This document shows, piece by piece, positions 37,217 to 49,184 of a stretch of 64,000 nucleotides of DNA (the stretch's first letter is position 1; the number at the start of each line of letters is the position of its first letter). A program made the position numbers and the translations under genes. The stretch spans positions 2,728,001-2,792,000 of the forward strand of contig JALGAS010000005.1 in NCBI GenBank assembly GCA_023078685.1. Direction: 5' to 3'. Source of the DNA: Neopestalotiopsis rosae. Taxonomy: Eukaryota; Ascomycota; Sordariomycetes; Amphisphaeriales; Sporocadaceae. The notes under the pieces were generated by a model. It was not told the origin of the DNA, did no database searches, and worked only from the letters and a program-made list of their open reading frames with translations.

Positions 37217-40200
37217 TGGTCTTCTTCATCTTCCGGCCTATCTCTGTCTGGTCTCTTCTACCCTTCTGTTTTCTCTGTTCTGTTTTCTCTGTTCTGTCTT
37301 TTTCTGGTCTGTGTTTTTCTGGTCTGTGTTTTTCTGGTCTGTGTTTTTCTGGTCTGTGTTTTTCTGGTCTGTGTTTTTCTGGTCTGTGTTTTTCTGGTCT
37401 GTCTTTTTCTGGTCTGTGTTTTTCTGGTCTGTCTTTTTCTGGTCTGTGTTTTTCTGGTCTGTCTTTTTCTGGTCTGTCTTTTTCTGGTCTCTCTCTGAGG
37501 GGAAGACCATTTCATGATTGAATGTTTAATGTTTAATGAATCATGATTTATGGTAATGATCAACGACCATCACGACGCCACAATTTGGTGCATTACGTCG
37601 GCGTTATGGAAGAAGTTTGGGTCGGCATCAATGCCATGTTTGGGAATTGCAAGGGCCACTCTTTTCTGATGGTTCCTTCCCCACCGGTCGGCACGGAATC
37701 GTATCCTTGGTGTTTTATCTTTCCTTTGTCTTTTCTATGTCAGTGGTTTATGATATGTGTATATCCGGGATGGAATGGAAAACATCCTGCTCTGGCTGCA
37801 GAGCCTTGGCATAAGTGGTTATCATTCATGATTATTTCTTTTGTTTGCTTTTTGGAGCTCGCAGGAGCTCTAAGGTATCGAAAAGAACTGGATAGTTTTC
37901 AAAATTCCCAAAAAAAAATAAAGATAATCTTATATACATGTTCTATACTTGTTTAATAGCTCTGTGATTTGTGTCTATGTGTGCCCGTATATCTAAGAAT
38001 CTCAAGATGATTGCCGTGACCGAATTTGAGGAAAGTAGTATCTTATTGCACTAGAGACCGATTCGAATAACATCAGCGACAGAACGCAGTCAGGTATATG
38101 TGATTAGACACACGACGAATCTAGTCAACAACCGGTGACCTATACGCAGCTTCTAGAGATGGGGGGGGGGGAGGGATACAGTGACAGGGACTTCGTCTTG
38201 TCCTAGCGCCTCCAAGACACCACCACTGATCGTCCCTTTGAGCAGGAGGGGGGTGCCAGCTATTCAGGACGTGTACAGTGATCTACAGACGTGTATCAAT
38301 ACTGGGAAATGGCTGGTTGTTGAGAAAATTCAGAAAAAGTCTCCTGACTTTGCGCACTCTGTGAGGGCACACCTGCGAAGAGGAATCTTAGCCTCCGCCC
38401 ACCCAAAAACACTTGCCTGAAATAGAAACAGACACAGCGGCCGCCGTCCGCTTCCAGTGCGCTAAAGTTTATCAATGTCTCACGAGGGCATGGAGAATTC
38501 ACTACTTGTGTACGTTTCAGCCCATATTTAGCACATGGAGGGAGAGGGGCGGGTGAGATGGAAGTTTCCGTCAAGTTAGAAGATCAACCCCTCTTTCCCA
38601 GGGTCCTGGGGTCCAGAAATCTTGGGGCGAACCAAAAAAGAGTGCCCTTCTAGCTTTTACTCAGAAGGGGTTCGACTTCATGGTGCTGACCGTTACAAGA
38701 TTTCTCTGTCCTGCGTTCAAAGTGTGATTTCCGATTTGTAGTAGCCCAACGGCTTCTGGCAATAATATTCATGCCCGCATGAGAACATGGCCTAAGATGA
38801 CCAGAACCGTTGAATTGTACCAGTTGCGCATTTGGCGTCTCGCGGAGTAATCCTTCCTGTCTACTTCATGTTTTCCTCTCTCCATACCATTGGGGATTTC
38901 CCTTTTCGTGTTTTTGCATAGCCAGGATTCCCTCGGTGCTATAACTCCGCGTTGCCAAAGAAGCAGAGCGCAGATGAGAAATCAGTGGACTTCTGGGTCT
39001 CGAAGTCATGATCCGACGATCTATCTCGATCATTTTCCCCTCACCCAGCCACATATCATGCACATTCTCCCACGTTTACGCCATTCAACATCTCATGGTA
39101 GCAATAATAAGTTCATCAACAAGCATATGCGTGCACACGAACATGTGAGACAATGTATGGGGGCTGCCCATGCGAAGCAGATGGCATGAGAAACCGACTG
39201 TAGCTCTGGAGCCCAGCATAACCCACCTCAATTTGTGTATTCAGTGAAATCACCACGAAACGATCGTTTCTGGAGCTTTTTGTTTCTTTTACCAATGAAA
39301 AGGTAATTATTCTTCTTAGTCAAAAAGGATCTCGAGTTTTGAATGGTAACTGACGTAGATATACTGACTTGAAAACAAGACCTTTTGCGTAGAAATTTGG
39401 AGGTACGGCTGGGCTACGGTCGGTTTCTAATGGCGTTTGCCCATGATCGCATTGCGTGTGTGCTCTGAGTTTGGTGTAACTATGTGCATCCCTGGAGTTG
39501 GTTGAGGCTCTAGAGGCAAATTCAACCCCTCCATAACATTCAAAGACACCAGCATCATACAAGACACATACAAGCAGGTAAATCCATGGCGCGCTATTTT
39601 CTCGCACTCGCGATTTCTATCAAATAGAGCCTGATAAAGAGATGCTGTCGTGCTACAAGAAGAATTGAAATGTTCTTGGTGTCCTCTGCTTGCAAATACA
39701 GAGGCCGTCTGGTTATCCAGCAGCACGCAGAATGAAGAGCTCACTAAACCAGCCTTGCATGTATTCCAAATGCAAATGTATGTTTTGGCTTTTCTTATGC
39801 TGGTACCGCATACATCCCCCGTTCTGTGCTTTAATCAGAGGTCAAACAGACGCAACGTCTTCTGTGAGTACAGTAGCAAAGTCTTTTCAGACCCTCAACA
39901 CATTACGGCCAATCATACACTCGTGCGCGAAACAGCAGAGAACTTTTATGCAATCCTCAACCAGATCCAGGACGACTGAGATCAAATGACGCCGCTTTCT
40001 AGATCGAGCTGTGAGACTGGGCAAGCAACCCCAGCACAAAATCGTACAAGGACAAGGAAGGGCTGTCGACAATTAGATTTTCAAACTTAAAACTCCAAAT
40101 TTATGTATGGGTAGAGAGACAATTGTAAAGGGAATCTGAGAACTCTTACCAGCCTCTTGAAAGTGGCATCCAGACATTTCTCATTCCACTTGAGCCAGGC

Positions 40201-41393
40201 ACACGTCATGAAGGGATCGGGAAGACGACTGTACCTCCCAAAGCCAAGAACACTTCGGTTATAGTCACGTCTTGAATAATATCTCCACGAATTGATTATT
40301 TTCCCCAGTCCTCAGACACAAGTGTTGTGAAAACGCAGGACGTTTTTATCTATTAAAAATTACGAATTTCTGTCAAAGGACCAGTCAAATATACTGGTTC
40401 GAACCCCGTGCCTTCCAAGCAGCAACTTGTAGATACAGCCGATTCCCCATTCCAAGCTCTTTTGGCTGCCTTTCAATCCGCTTCTCTCTCGCTCAATCTC
40501 TCTCCCTGTCTCGTACAAATGCAGCTTTTGTGCCACTTTCCTGTCACGAACTATCGTGAGAGCTTTCCACGCAGCGCTAGAATAGGACGCGTCTGCCATG
40601 TCGGGCGCGCTCAATGTGGAATGCCATGATGCTGATCGGTACCATGAAGATTTTTGATCCCGATCTTCCCATCAGCCTGTCGCTTTAACCTCGTATGCCC
40701 ACAGAAGACAACAGGCCCTCTCGAGGGCAGCATGCATGCAGAGAGTAGTAAAGTGTTTGAGGGAGAAATCCACAAACGCCTCGTCGATGCCAGAAGTGTG
40801 CACTTGGAGAGGGGTAAAATGGCTGAGGAAGCAATCCACAAAAGGGCCGGCATTTCGAGAATTTTTCCCTTCCCCGCCTTTGAGGACGTGAGTGACCCAT
40901 GTAGCGGTGATGTGTAATTGCTGCATAGGAATCTGACGATAACGAAAGTATGCTTCCGGATGTCGTCATGATACCGTACCCATATGCAAAGATGCGTATG
41001 CAAAGTCTATCTGGTCGTTCTCTCAAGGCCGTTGGACATGAGCGGCACTATCCCTGGCCGGGACCGTTTAAATGCGTGGAACGAGAGGAAATTCAAGCCA
41101 CCAACGTGCAGCTGTCATGATTATCACACACACACCAGATGATACCACACTGTACACTGGAAGCTTAGAAGAAAAATATCTCGAAATTGTACTGTTGTGT
41201 ATCAAATCAGTAGATTTTATTTACTCTATAGACTATGGACTCCACTCCTCCATACGTGACGCCGCCAAGCATTGGAAATGTTGAAATTGACAAAAAAGGA
41301 AAAGGAGAAATCAATATCTGACCTTGTATTATGTACCCCGATATATGTCTTCTGATGTACCAAGTCTTCTCACGAGAAGGTCACACAAGTCCC
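37217..41393. other. Intergenic, regulator to reductase
   Basis: About 4.2 kb between convergent genes. It starts with the 15-bp repeat array (37299-37490) and holds a poly-G run near 38161-38171. No gene supported; scytalone dehydratase was looked for and not found. Confidence 0.55.
37299..37490. repeat. 15-bp tandem repeat, 13 copies, after the AflR-like gene
   Basis: TTTTTCTGGTCT recurs every 15 bp from 37299 to 37479, 13 times, with GTG or GTC in the linker. It starts 83 bp after the stop codon of the AflR-like gene and so probably lies in its 3' untranslated region. As 15 is divisible by 3, several frames stay open across it and mimic proteins with a 5-residue repeat. Confidence 0.93.
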
Positions 41394-42310
41394 TTATACA
41401 CCACCTCCACCTGCAAAAAATAGATTGTTAGATCGTGTTTGCCAAGGGGGGAAATCATAATGTGTGAGACGATAAGAGAAAAGAACTTACTGCAACGCAA
41501 GACCTGTCCGTTGATCCATTCACCCTCCTCGCTGACCAGCATGCACACAATCTTGCCAATGTCGGCGGGGGTGCCAACACGGTTCAGGGGGCACATCTTG
41601 GCGAGGCCGTTCTTGATGGTGTCAATGGGCATGCCCTGGTAGCCGCCAGGGACGTAGTGCCACGAGTTCTCGTCAAACATGTCGGTCTGGATGCCGCCAG
41701 GGGCGAGGGCGTTGCAGGTGATGCGCTTCTTTCCGCAGTCGACGGCGAAGGAGCGGGCAAAACCTTCCACGGCGGCCTTGGACCCGGCGTAGAGGGCGTG
41801 GTTGGGGATGCCCGTCATCTGGGCGGCAATGGACGAGGTGAGGATGATGCGCCCACCCTCGCTGCAGTGCTTGAGGGCGTTCTGAGCCACAAAGAACTGG
41901 CCCCGCGTGTTGAGGTTGAAGACCTGGTCAAAGAGCTCCGGGGTCACCTCGGTCTCCTCGCACCAGACTTCCATGCCGCTGTTTGAGACGGCAAAGTCTA
42001 TGTGGCCATAGTGCCTCAACGCCTTCTCAAACAGCTGGGCGACCTCGGCGGGGTTGGAGATGTCGGCCTGCAGGGCAATGGATTTGGAGCCGTACTTGGC
42101 AAGTTCAGCCACGACCTCCTCAGCATGCTTGGAACTTCTGGAGTAGTTGATCACGCAGGAGGCGCCGCGCTTGCCCAGCTCCAGCGCGATACCCCTGCCA
42201 ATGCCTCGACCAGAGCCCGTGATAAGAGCAACTTTGCCCGCAAACGGTCTTTGCTGTTGTTGGCTGCTAGGCAGGTCCGAGGTAATATTGTGGGTTGCGG
42301 ATGGAGACAT
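41394..42310 (-). CDS. THR1: Hydroxynaphthalene reductase (SDR), melanin pathway
   Basis: Two exons (42310-41491, 41410-41394; intron 41490-41411) give 278 aa; the last exon encodes only the final SGGGV. It is a classical short-chain dehydrogenase with NADPH site TGSGRGIGRG (31-40), NAG-like SNSG (109-112) and catalytic Ser160, Tyr174 and Lys178 in TSSIAAQMTG and NHALYAGSKAAVEG. These match the Brn1/Thr1 trihydroxynaphthalene reductases, which reduce T4HN to scytalone and/or T3HN to vermelone. Which step it prefers cannot be read from this sequence. It lies between two regulators in the cluster and is transcribed toward the AflR-like gene. A perfect hairpin lies 188-223 bp upstream of its start. 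Confidence 0.95.
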
Positions 42311-45300
42311 TTTCAGTCGTTTTGTGGTATGCGGGTGTTTGGTGGTATGTGGGTACGTTTATGCAGTGGTTACTTAATGTTGGTTGCAATCAGATCCTCA
42401 AAATGGCGTAAGTGCCGTAGCGAACGAGTAAAGCGCTTTTTGGCCAGTAGAAAGCAACCTGTTTTTGTATGAATGGAAAGTTGGGAATCTTCGGGGTTCC
42501 GGGAGTTTGGGGAAAAGTCCCCAAACTCCCGGAGCATGTACGACGGACACAGTGCAACGGAGGGCCGGGCTGCAGTAAGCACAGACGGACTTTGCTTCAG
42601 GCGAGGATCAGTCAGTGACCTACCGGAATTTCTGCGATTTGCTAATCACTCGTCCGTCACGATGGCCTCAAGTTTGATGTCTCTGTGCCTGTTCCAAAAA
42701 TCTAGAACTTCCACAGCTGGAACCAGATCATGGATTCGATTTCGACTGCTACTCCAACGTCATCTGGGCATTCTATAATATTGAAGCTAAAATTTAGCCA
42801 CTTTTGCAGCCACCAGACTTGCAGGGGTGTGAGAGGCGGGGATCCTAAGTTGCCTTTTTCGGCTTCCGGAAGGCGTTGATTGGCTGGTGTGAGATCCTTT
42901 CTCTCACACAGTGAAGATTCGAAGTACTTCGTACCTAAATCCCCATCGGGAGTCCGGAGCCCCTCCTTCAACCACCAAACGATTTGGACTGGGTAAGCAG
43001 CCATGCCCCCCCTTCAGAACATTCAGTACATCAGGATTCTGACAAAATACTCACTAAAACACCTCAAGGAACAATGATTGACTGGGAAAATAAGATGCTT
43101 GATATATTACAACGTTTGTGGCAGCAAGTCTCATCTGAACTTGCTGCAGTTCTGAATATATTAACATGCATACAAGTAAGCAGCATCTGGCAATTGAAAT
43201 GTGAGCCCATATTTGCAGACGAGCTGTTCACGATGGAAACTGCCTAAGCGTATATGCAGCCGGCTTGTCGCTTGCTTTGTATACGAAGAAGAGTCCAAGT
43301 ATAGGCACCATCATCACCAAATGATACTCGAGTAAAGTCTATCTTTGAGCACGTTGTTATTCATTCCTCATCTGGAATTTCTTGGACAAAACCTTGCTAT
43401 ATTGCAGTCTCCAATTATGCAAGACCTCCTCTCATCAATTGGTATAGACGCTGCAACTACACAATTATCTGCCATTCTGTTGCCACAACGTCATTGTTCT
43501 ATCCCTGCCATCAAGTAATGGCTTTTTCTCCTGCTTCTGTTTCTGGTTCATTCGGAAGTAGATCATTGCATTTTGACCTAGCAAATGCTTCTGCTTGTGT
43601 TCACGAACTTTCAGTCTCTTGTGTCCTCGCATATACATGCATATATTCGGTCCTTGTACCATCCAGACTTGAGGAAGTCTTGCTACTTGTTTGACATGAC
43701 TTTTTATGTCAATGAAGTCGATGAAGTATCTACACTGCTTGTCGAAGATACAAATTGCCCTTGTTGGCGTAACCAGCACCTCTGTGATCACTGCTACGCT
43801 TCTCTGCGCCTGCATCTACCCCTCCTCTACGTGCCAACTACGACTAAATACAAGTTTCAAGACTATGCATGAAGCGTTGATGTGCTTGTAAGTGTATATC
43901 ACCTCGGTCAGCCAATGAGGACTAGTCACTCATGGATATATTGTTACTTGTGCTTCCGCACCACATCTCGTATCGTGGATTCCATATTCGGAAGCTGCAT
44001 GCTCACGTATTCAGGGTCTTGGCATTGCGGAAATCCGAAAGAAATATCTTCACTCATGACATCAGAGACTGAAACAAAAAAACTCAAAGTCGTTCGAAAA
44101 TATGGATGATCGATAACGACAGCATATGTGGGCGTCAGGCAATCGATAGATTCTTGGAAAGCTGGTTCTACAGGTAACTGAGGCAGAAGACCTTCCTTTG
44201 AGACCGATTTGGAAAGCTTCAGTATCATATGTCTAGAGAGATACAATTGGTAGTAGATGCACACCACTTGCCGAGTAGGCGGAGCCAGCTGTGGCTGGCG
44301 GAGTTTAATCGGGTTGTGTCTCTGTACCCTCCACCACACAACACCACTTCAGCGGATATAATAATGAAATTTTCCGTATGGCGGGAGTGGCGCCTTCGCC
44401 GTGGCTTGTCATTGGCGTCATCTTAAAATATCCCGTTCCTCCGCCTTCGCACTTCGGGACGACTACCGGCTCGCCGGGGGGCGGCACCTACTAATTGTTA
44501 TCAAGATTCGTCCCGGCGAACTTTGGCCGAACTGCCGGGTGTGCCAGAACCGTTTCGCGAGAGGGTGTGTGAGATCTAGAAAGATGAGTAAGTTTTCGAT
44601 TTTGAACCAATGTCATGTCTGCAGCCACCAAAAGCAGATTTCTCCGCGTGCACGCTTCTACTTCCAAATGACACTCACTTTCCAATCCATGATGGTCAAT
44701 CAAATCGAAGATCCTGTAGATCTCATTACAATTGCCTGCGCACATGAAAGCGGCGCGCGTAACACCTGAATTGAGGGAATGTATTCGGGTGTAACCCCTC
44801 TCATCCCCGTCCATTGTGTCTGTGCAAATGTCGTTTCATTCAGAGTTCACGTAGACTCAACGTAAATCCCAAATACGGGTCCTTGCGTCTGCACACAAAA
44901 AACAAAAACAAAAGCTAGTTTTCTCTGCTTGTACTGTGTCTACCAATTCACCCACCAGACTCTCCCCCAGTCGTAACGAAAGGAGGTCGCCCCCTCTCCC
45001 CTTCGGAGAATTCGCGACTACGACCCGTTGCCGCATTCCGCGCAAGGGGGGTGTAGAGGGAGCCCATCATTACCACCACCTTTCCAAATCAAGCATTGGT
45101 AGAGGCCTAGCCAGGGCGATGGATCACTATGATTTGTTAATGCTTAATCATATCAAGAGGCGGAAACGGTCTTGGCATTTATTTCTGGAAGCCTTGGTGA
45201 GATCAGAGAGTAGGTACTCTAGCTATCCCCAATCCCCCCCTCAACAGGGCACTGCATTGAGCAGTGCCGGCACAATTTGAAATAATACACGTTTGAAGAA

Positions 45301-46051
45301 TTGTTCCCCCACTGTTTTCTCCCCCTCTCTTCTCAGCACAAAGTGCTGGGTAATGGGATCGTCTTGTAGCAAGTACATCTCCAGATACAAGCTCGGGGTA
45401 GTGGATGCCTCGTTAATATGACTCCAGTCCGAGCAGCACAATCTTCCCTTGAATGGCTGATAGACATGAGAGAAGCTTTAAGTCACGCGTCATACTTGGA
45501 TTACGGACCCGAGGGATCGGGTCCATGACGACCCCGAATGTCTGGTGTCGAAGTCGATACGGTTATCCTTGCGTTCCTGAAGAAGTATCATTGCCCTGAC
45601 ACTCAAAGACGTTTTTCATGGATGATTATCATTAATTCATGTTTATCTATGGTAGGAAAGATAGCTGCCAGTAGTAATGACAAAATGAATTCTATCGCTC
45701 ACGTCCATACAGGAAAACTCTCATTACCATTCTTCCTGTTGTCCTTTTCGTCTCAGGTATTGTCCACCAAGTGAATCCCTGTATTTGAGAACAAATCAAA
45801 GTGACACACTGCCTTTTCGTGGACTTTTCTCAATAAAACTCCTCCAACTCCTAAACACTGAACGCCAACGCTAAGTCAAATATCTTCGTAAGAATGCCCT
45901 CTGTAATCATTGCACCAGCTCAGCTAATGTGGGCGTTCAATCCAGTGAGTGAGCCCCGTATTGTAATCAAGTTGCTTTATGAAATGAGAAATTGACGAAA
46001 TGAAAAGTAGGCATCTCCAGCTCCGTCTATATGTCGAATGAATTGAAGGAA
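42311..46051. other. Intergenic, reductase promoter to Cmr1 3' side
   Basis: About 3.7 kb. The part next to 42310 is the reductase promoter and carries the hairpin at 42498-42533. The remainder has only short frames with no family resemblance. Confidence 0.55.
42498..42533. repeat. Perfect 16-bp inverted repeat (hairpin)
   Basis: Left arm 42498-42513 (TCCGGGAGTTTGGGGA), 4-base loop AAAG, right arm 42518-42533 fully complementary. It lies 188-223 bp upstream of the reductase start codon. It could be a binding site for a dimeric regulator, an RNA hairpin in a 5' leader, or a relic of a small fold-back element. Confidence 0.9.
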
Positions 46052-49000
46052 TCAATGCCAGTTAGTGCGGAGAGCAATCAGCTTGCGCGTGATGCCTTCG
46101 CTGAACCTAGATGAAGCTCCTCGAGTAATGGCGTGGATTGCATAGTCAAGGACTTCAGATGGTTGATCGAGAAGGAATGGAGTGTTATCAGACCGAGTCA
46201 GATACGGCATACCATTGTAATCCGGTGCGTATTCCAAGCCCTGGGGACTATGCGTTGTATGCGATAGGTCAGAAGCTTCTGCCGGGGAAATGCTTGTTTG
46301 AGAATGCAAGAGACTGTCCACCCATAGGATCAAGGTAGCTCGATAGATTGCCGCAGTCCACCACATCGGCAATCGATCTGCTGGCATGCGTGACAGGAAA
46401 GAAAAGACCTGGGCGCAGTGGAAAACGGCTAGCTGGCGGTCGTAAATGCAGCGTTGGCGGTGTGAAGCCTGATCCCACAATGAGCCAACATGGCTATCCT
46501 TTCGAGCTAGACTCTCAATTTCTGGGAAATTGGTCACTGCATTGAGCGATATCAGGTGGTATAGCACCAGATTTGTCCGTATAATGGTACAATTCTGATT
46601 CTTATTCCAGCATGAAATGGCCAATTTGTGCCACCTTGACAAAAGTGACTGCACCACTTCTATCTGCTGCATAACGTGTGCTCTCGTGAAGGATTGCTGG
46701 CCTGGTTGGTCGGGAATGAAGGCGTCAGAGAAGCATGTGAGTGTTTGTCTCGTATTGCAAAGCATCTTCTGTATGGGATGCAGCAGTAGGCGAAGTTGAT
46801 GCGCATCTAGATCAACATGTCCGTCCGATAACTTGTGCTCGAGGAATTCTCGATACAGGTTGAACAGCGAATGAGACGCGAGGGGTTGGGGACTCCCGCT
46901 GCTTATGCAGCGTCGCACAGCGTCATTCCACTGCTCAGCATTGACCGCTTTCCACAGCATTTCGGAGCATGGGAGTGACGTGTGGAGCTCACTGACGTCG
47001 AGTTGCGGGTCGGTATCGTGGAAAAGACTCAACTCTTGATCAACCATGACCCAGTTGTATACCAACCTATGGAAATGTCAGCAAGCTTTCCTTCTTTGAA
47101 GACAAAAACATACCTGTTCTTGGTTTCAAGATGAAGCCACTTTCTCCATTGACTGTCATTGAATTGCAGATCGCCTTCCGGCGCAGAAGAAATGGCTGGC
47201 TGGGCCGCCAACATACCAGCATGTTTCAGCATCTGGCATATATTAGTTACATCTGTATCCAGGGTCGTAGGCCACAGAAAGAACTCACCGAAAGGTACAT
47301 GCCCCTTTGTCCCATGGCGATATCCATCAACCACTTGTCTCCACTCCACGCTCCAAGGTGAGCAAAGAGAAGAGCCGCGCGGAGCGCGGTCGGATCTGCA
47401 GACATCTCGACATTCTTATCAATGACGTCTAGGAGAGAGATTCTGCAGATCTCAATGAGACCCATGGACAAAATGCGAGCGTCCTCTGAGTCCACCGCGG
47501 AGGCGCCCTGGGCAATCATCAACAACATGAGTATGATGGAGGCTGGGTCGTTTCGGTGCATCGCGTTCGGGTCAATGGATCCTGCGGAGACAAGAGAGTA
47601 GAACAAGGTGAGACTGCGAACATAGGTCTTCATGAAGTACTCCAAAATTTTGGACGAAGGGAAATTCAAGTACGACATTGGGCCCCATTTGCCAGGTGTG
47701 TCTCGGCCACGATCCTCTCCTCCGTGAACTTCGATGGCTTTCTTATGAAAGGATTGCGAGATACACACCAACCTATCTCTTGTCTGATCATGCATTGGGA
47801 CGACCGAGGCTAGATCAGCATCGTCCAAGTTCACACTGGACAAGTCGTGCTCTAGTGTGCTCCAGGCAGAACCCGTTGTCCCTAGATACGAGGACTTTTG
47901 TGCCAGTCGTTGCAAGTGGTCAAGTGCAGTTTGTGGACACGCGCCTGAGTAGATAGGTGGTGTGCATCGTGCCATGGGCCAGGCAGCCTCGGTAGTCATG
48001 AGAGCACCGTTGTCGGTCGAGAGTAATGGTCCTGCTTTGGCAATGGCTGGATAGACATTTTGAGAGGAATCACCACCTGGTGTGCATACACTAGTTGCTC
48101 TCGTGTGGTTCGATCCCCAAGCTGAGCTAGAAGGCTCCGAGTTGGACGCGGAGAGATCACCAGGAGGTGATACATCGCCAAAGGGCGATCCTGCAAAATC
48201 CATGGTGCTCATGGATGAGTCTTGTTGGGTTGCTGGATAGGTGGCTGCGTTGGAAAAGGATGTTCCCGAGGGTTGTTCTAGACTATAGTTTGACTGAAAC
48301 AAGTCAGGAGGGTAGGTGCCGAAGTCATCAAAATGAGAAGGCCAGATGCCCAGAGCGGTGTCATCTTCTATCAGCAAACTCGGGTCACTTAAGTTTTCTG
48401 AATCCTGTCTTGGGCTCTCTGTCTTCAGATGCATCGGGACGTGGAAATTCAAGTTGTTTCCTGGAGAGGCTTGATCGTGTATCTCCGAGCCTTGTCGCTC
48501 CATGTGATATGGGTTCATGTTCGGCGGCATTTCCATCATGATCTGGTGCAAGTTGACAACACCTGGATCGTCTTGGTGTATCGGTTGCTGAATCAGCGGA
48601 AGTGATTGCGAAGACTCTACGGGAACCGACAAGTTTCCCAGGGGTTGTTGAACCACGACTCTTGGCGCCTGCGCCGTACCAGATACTTGTGCAGCCGCTT
48701 GCGCAGCTTGAGCTTGGTTCCGCTGAGCCAGCTTGCTTGTGCGTCTGGCGAATCTTTGGACACAATTTAGGCCTTTGGCTGCGCATCTCTGGCACGGAAC
48801 CCCTTTGTCGCATCCAGTCTTGGCTTGGGAACAGTTCAGACAGGAAATCTGCTGTTTTCCAAGAGCACTGTTGGTGGCTCCAGCCGCCGGCGTGTTCTCG
48901 GCTTGTTCCTCATGATAGTTTGCAATGTGTCGCTGCAAGAGATCCCTTGAATACCATTAGCATGGATACTTCAAAGCGAGAGTCGACGAACCTCCGAGCA

Positions 49001-49184
49001 AAAGCCAGTCGGCAATGGCTGCACTTATGCGGTTTGATATTGGTATCTGGTTATCAAGTAAGCATATCTATTGTCTACATTCGCCTTGGTGTTGGCACAT
49101 ACGGCTGGGAATGTGTCTCTCCAAGTGTTCCTTTCTTGTAAACGCCTTCCCACAATAGGTACAGTATATCATGTTGTTTGTCAT
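46052..49184 (-). CDS. CMR1: Cmr1-type melanin regulator (two C2H2 fingers + Zn2Cys6)
   Basis: Five exons (49184-49103, 49046-48992, 48945-47289, 47232-47114, 47066-46052) join in frame to 975 aa, close to known Cmr1/Pig1 proteins. The N-terminus holds C2H2 finger 1 (Cys8, Cys11, His24, His28), finger 2 (Cys36, Cys39, His52, His57) and a Zn2Cys6 cluster (Cys81, 84, 91, 97, 100, 107). This double DNA-binding layout is the mark of Cmr1, Pig1 and PfmaH. Both fingers are broken by introns, the second only 46 bp. The middle is Gln/Ser/Pro-rich and the C-terminal half is a helical fungal transcription factor domain (GAWSGDKWLMDIAMGQRGMY and beyond). Known relatives activate the PKS, reductase and scytalone dehydratase genes. 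It is transcribed in the same direction as the reductase. Confidence 0.94.

Noticed and set aside
37179..37563. Frames on both strands with 5-residue repeats
   Set aside because: They come from the 15-bp tandem repeat, which stays open in several frames; likely 3' untranslated sequence.
40390..40412. GGTTCGAACCCC, tRNA B-box-like
   Set aside because: The T-stem has a mismatch, and I could find no A-box or acceptor stem at the right distance.
48105..48120. GGTTCGATCCCC, tRNA B-box-like
   Set aside because: It lies inside the Cmr1-type coding exon and lacks an A-box and acceptor stem.
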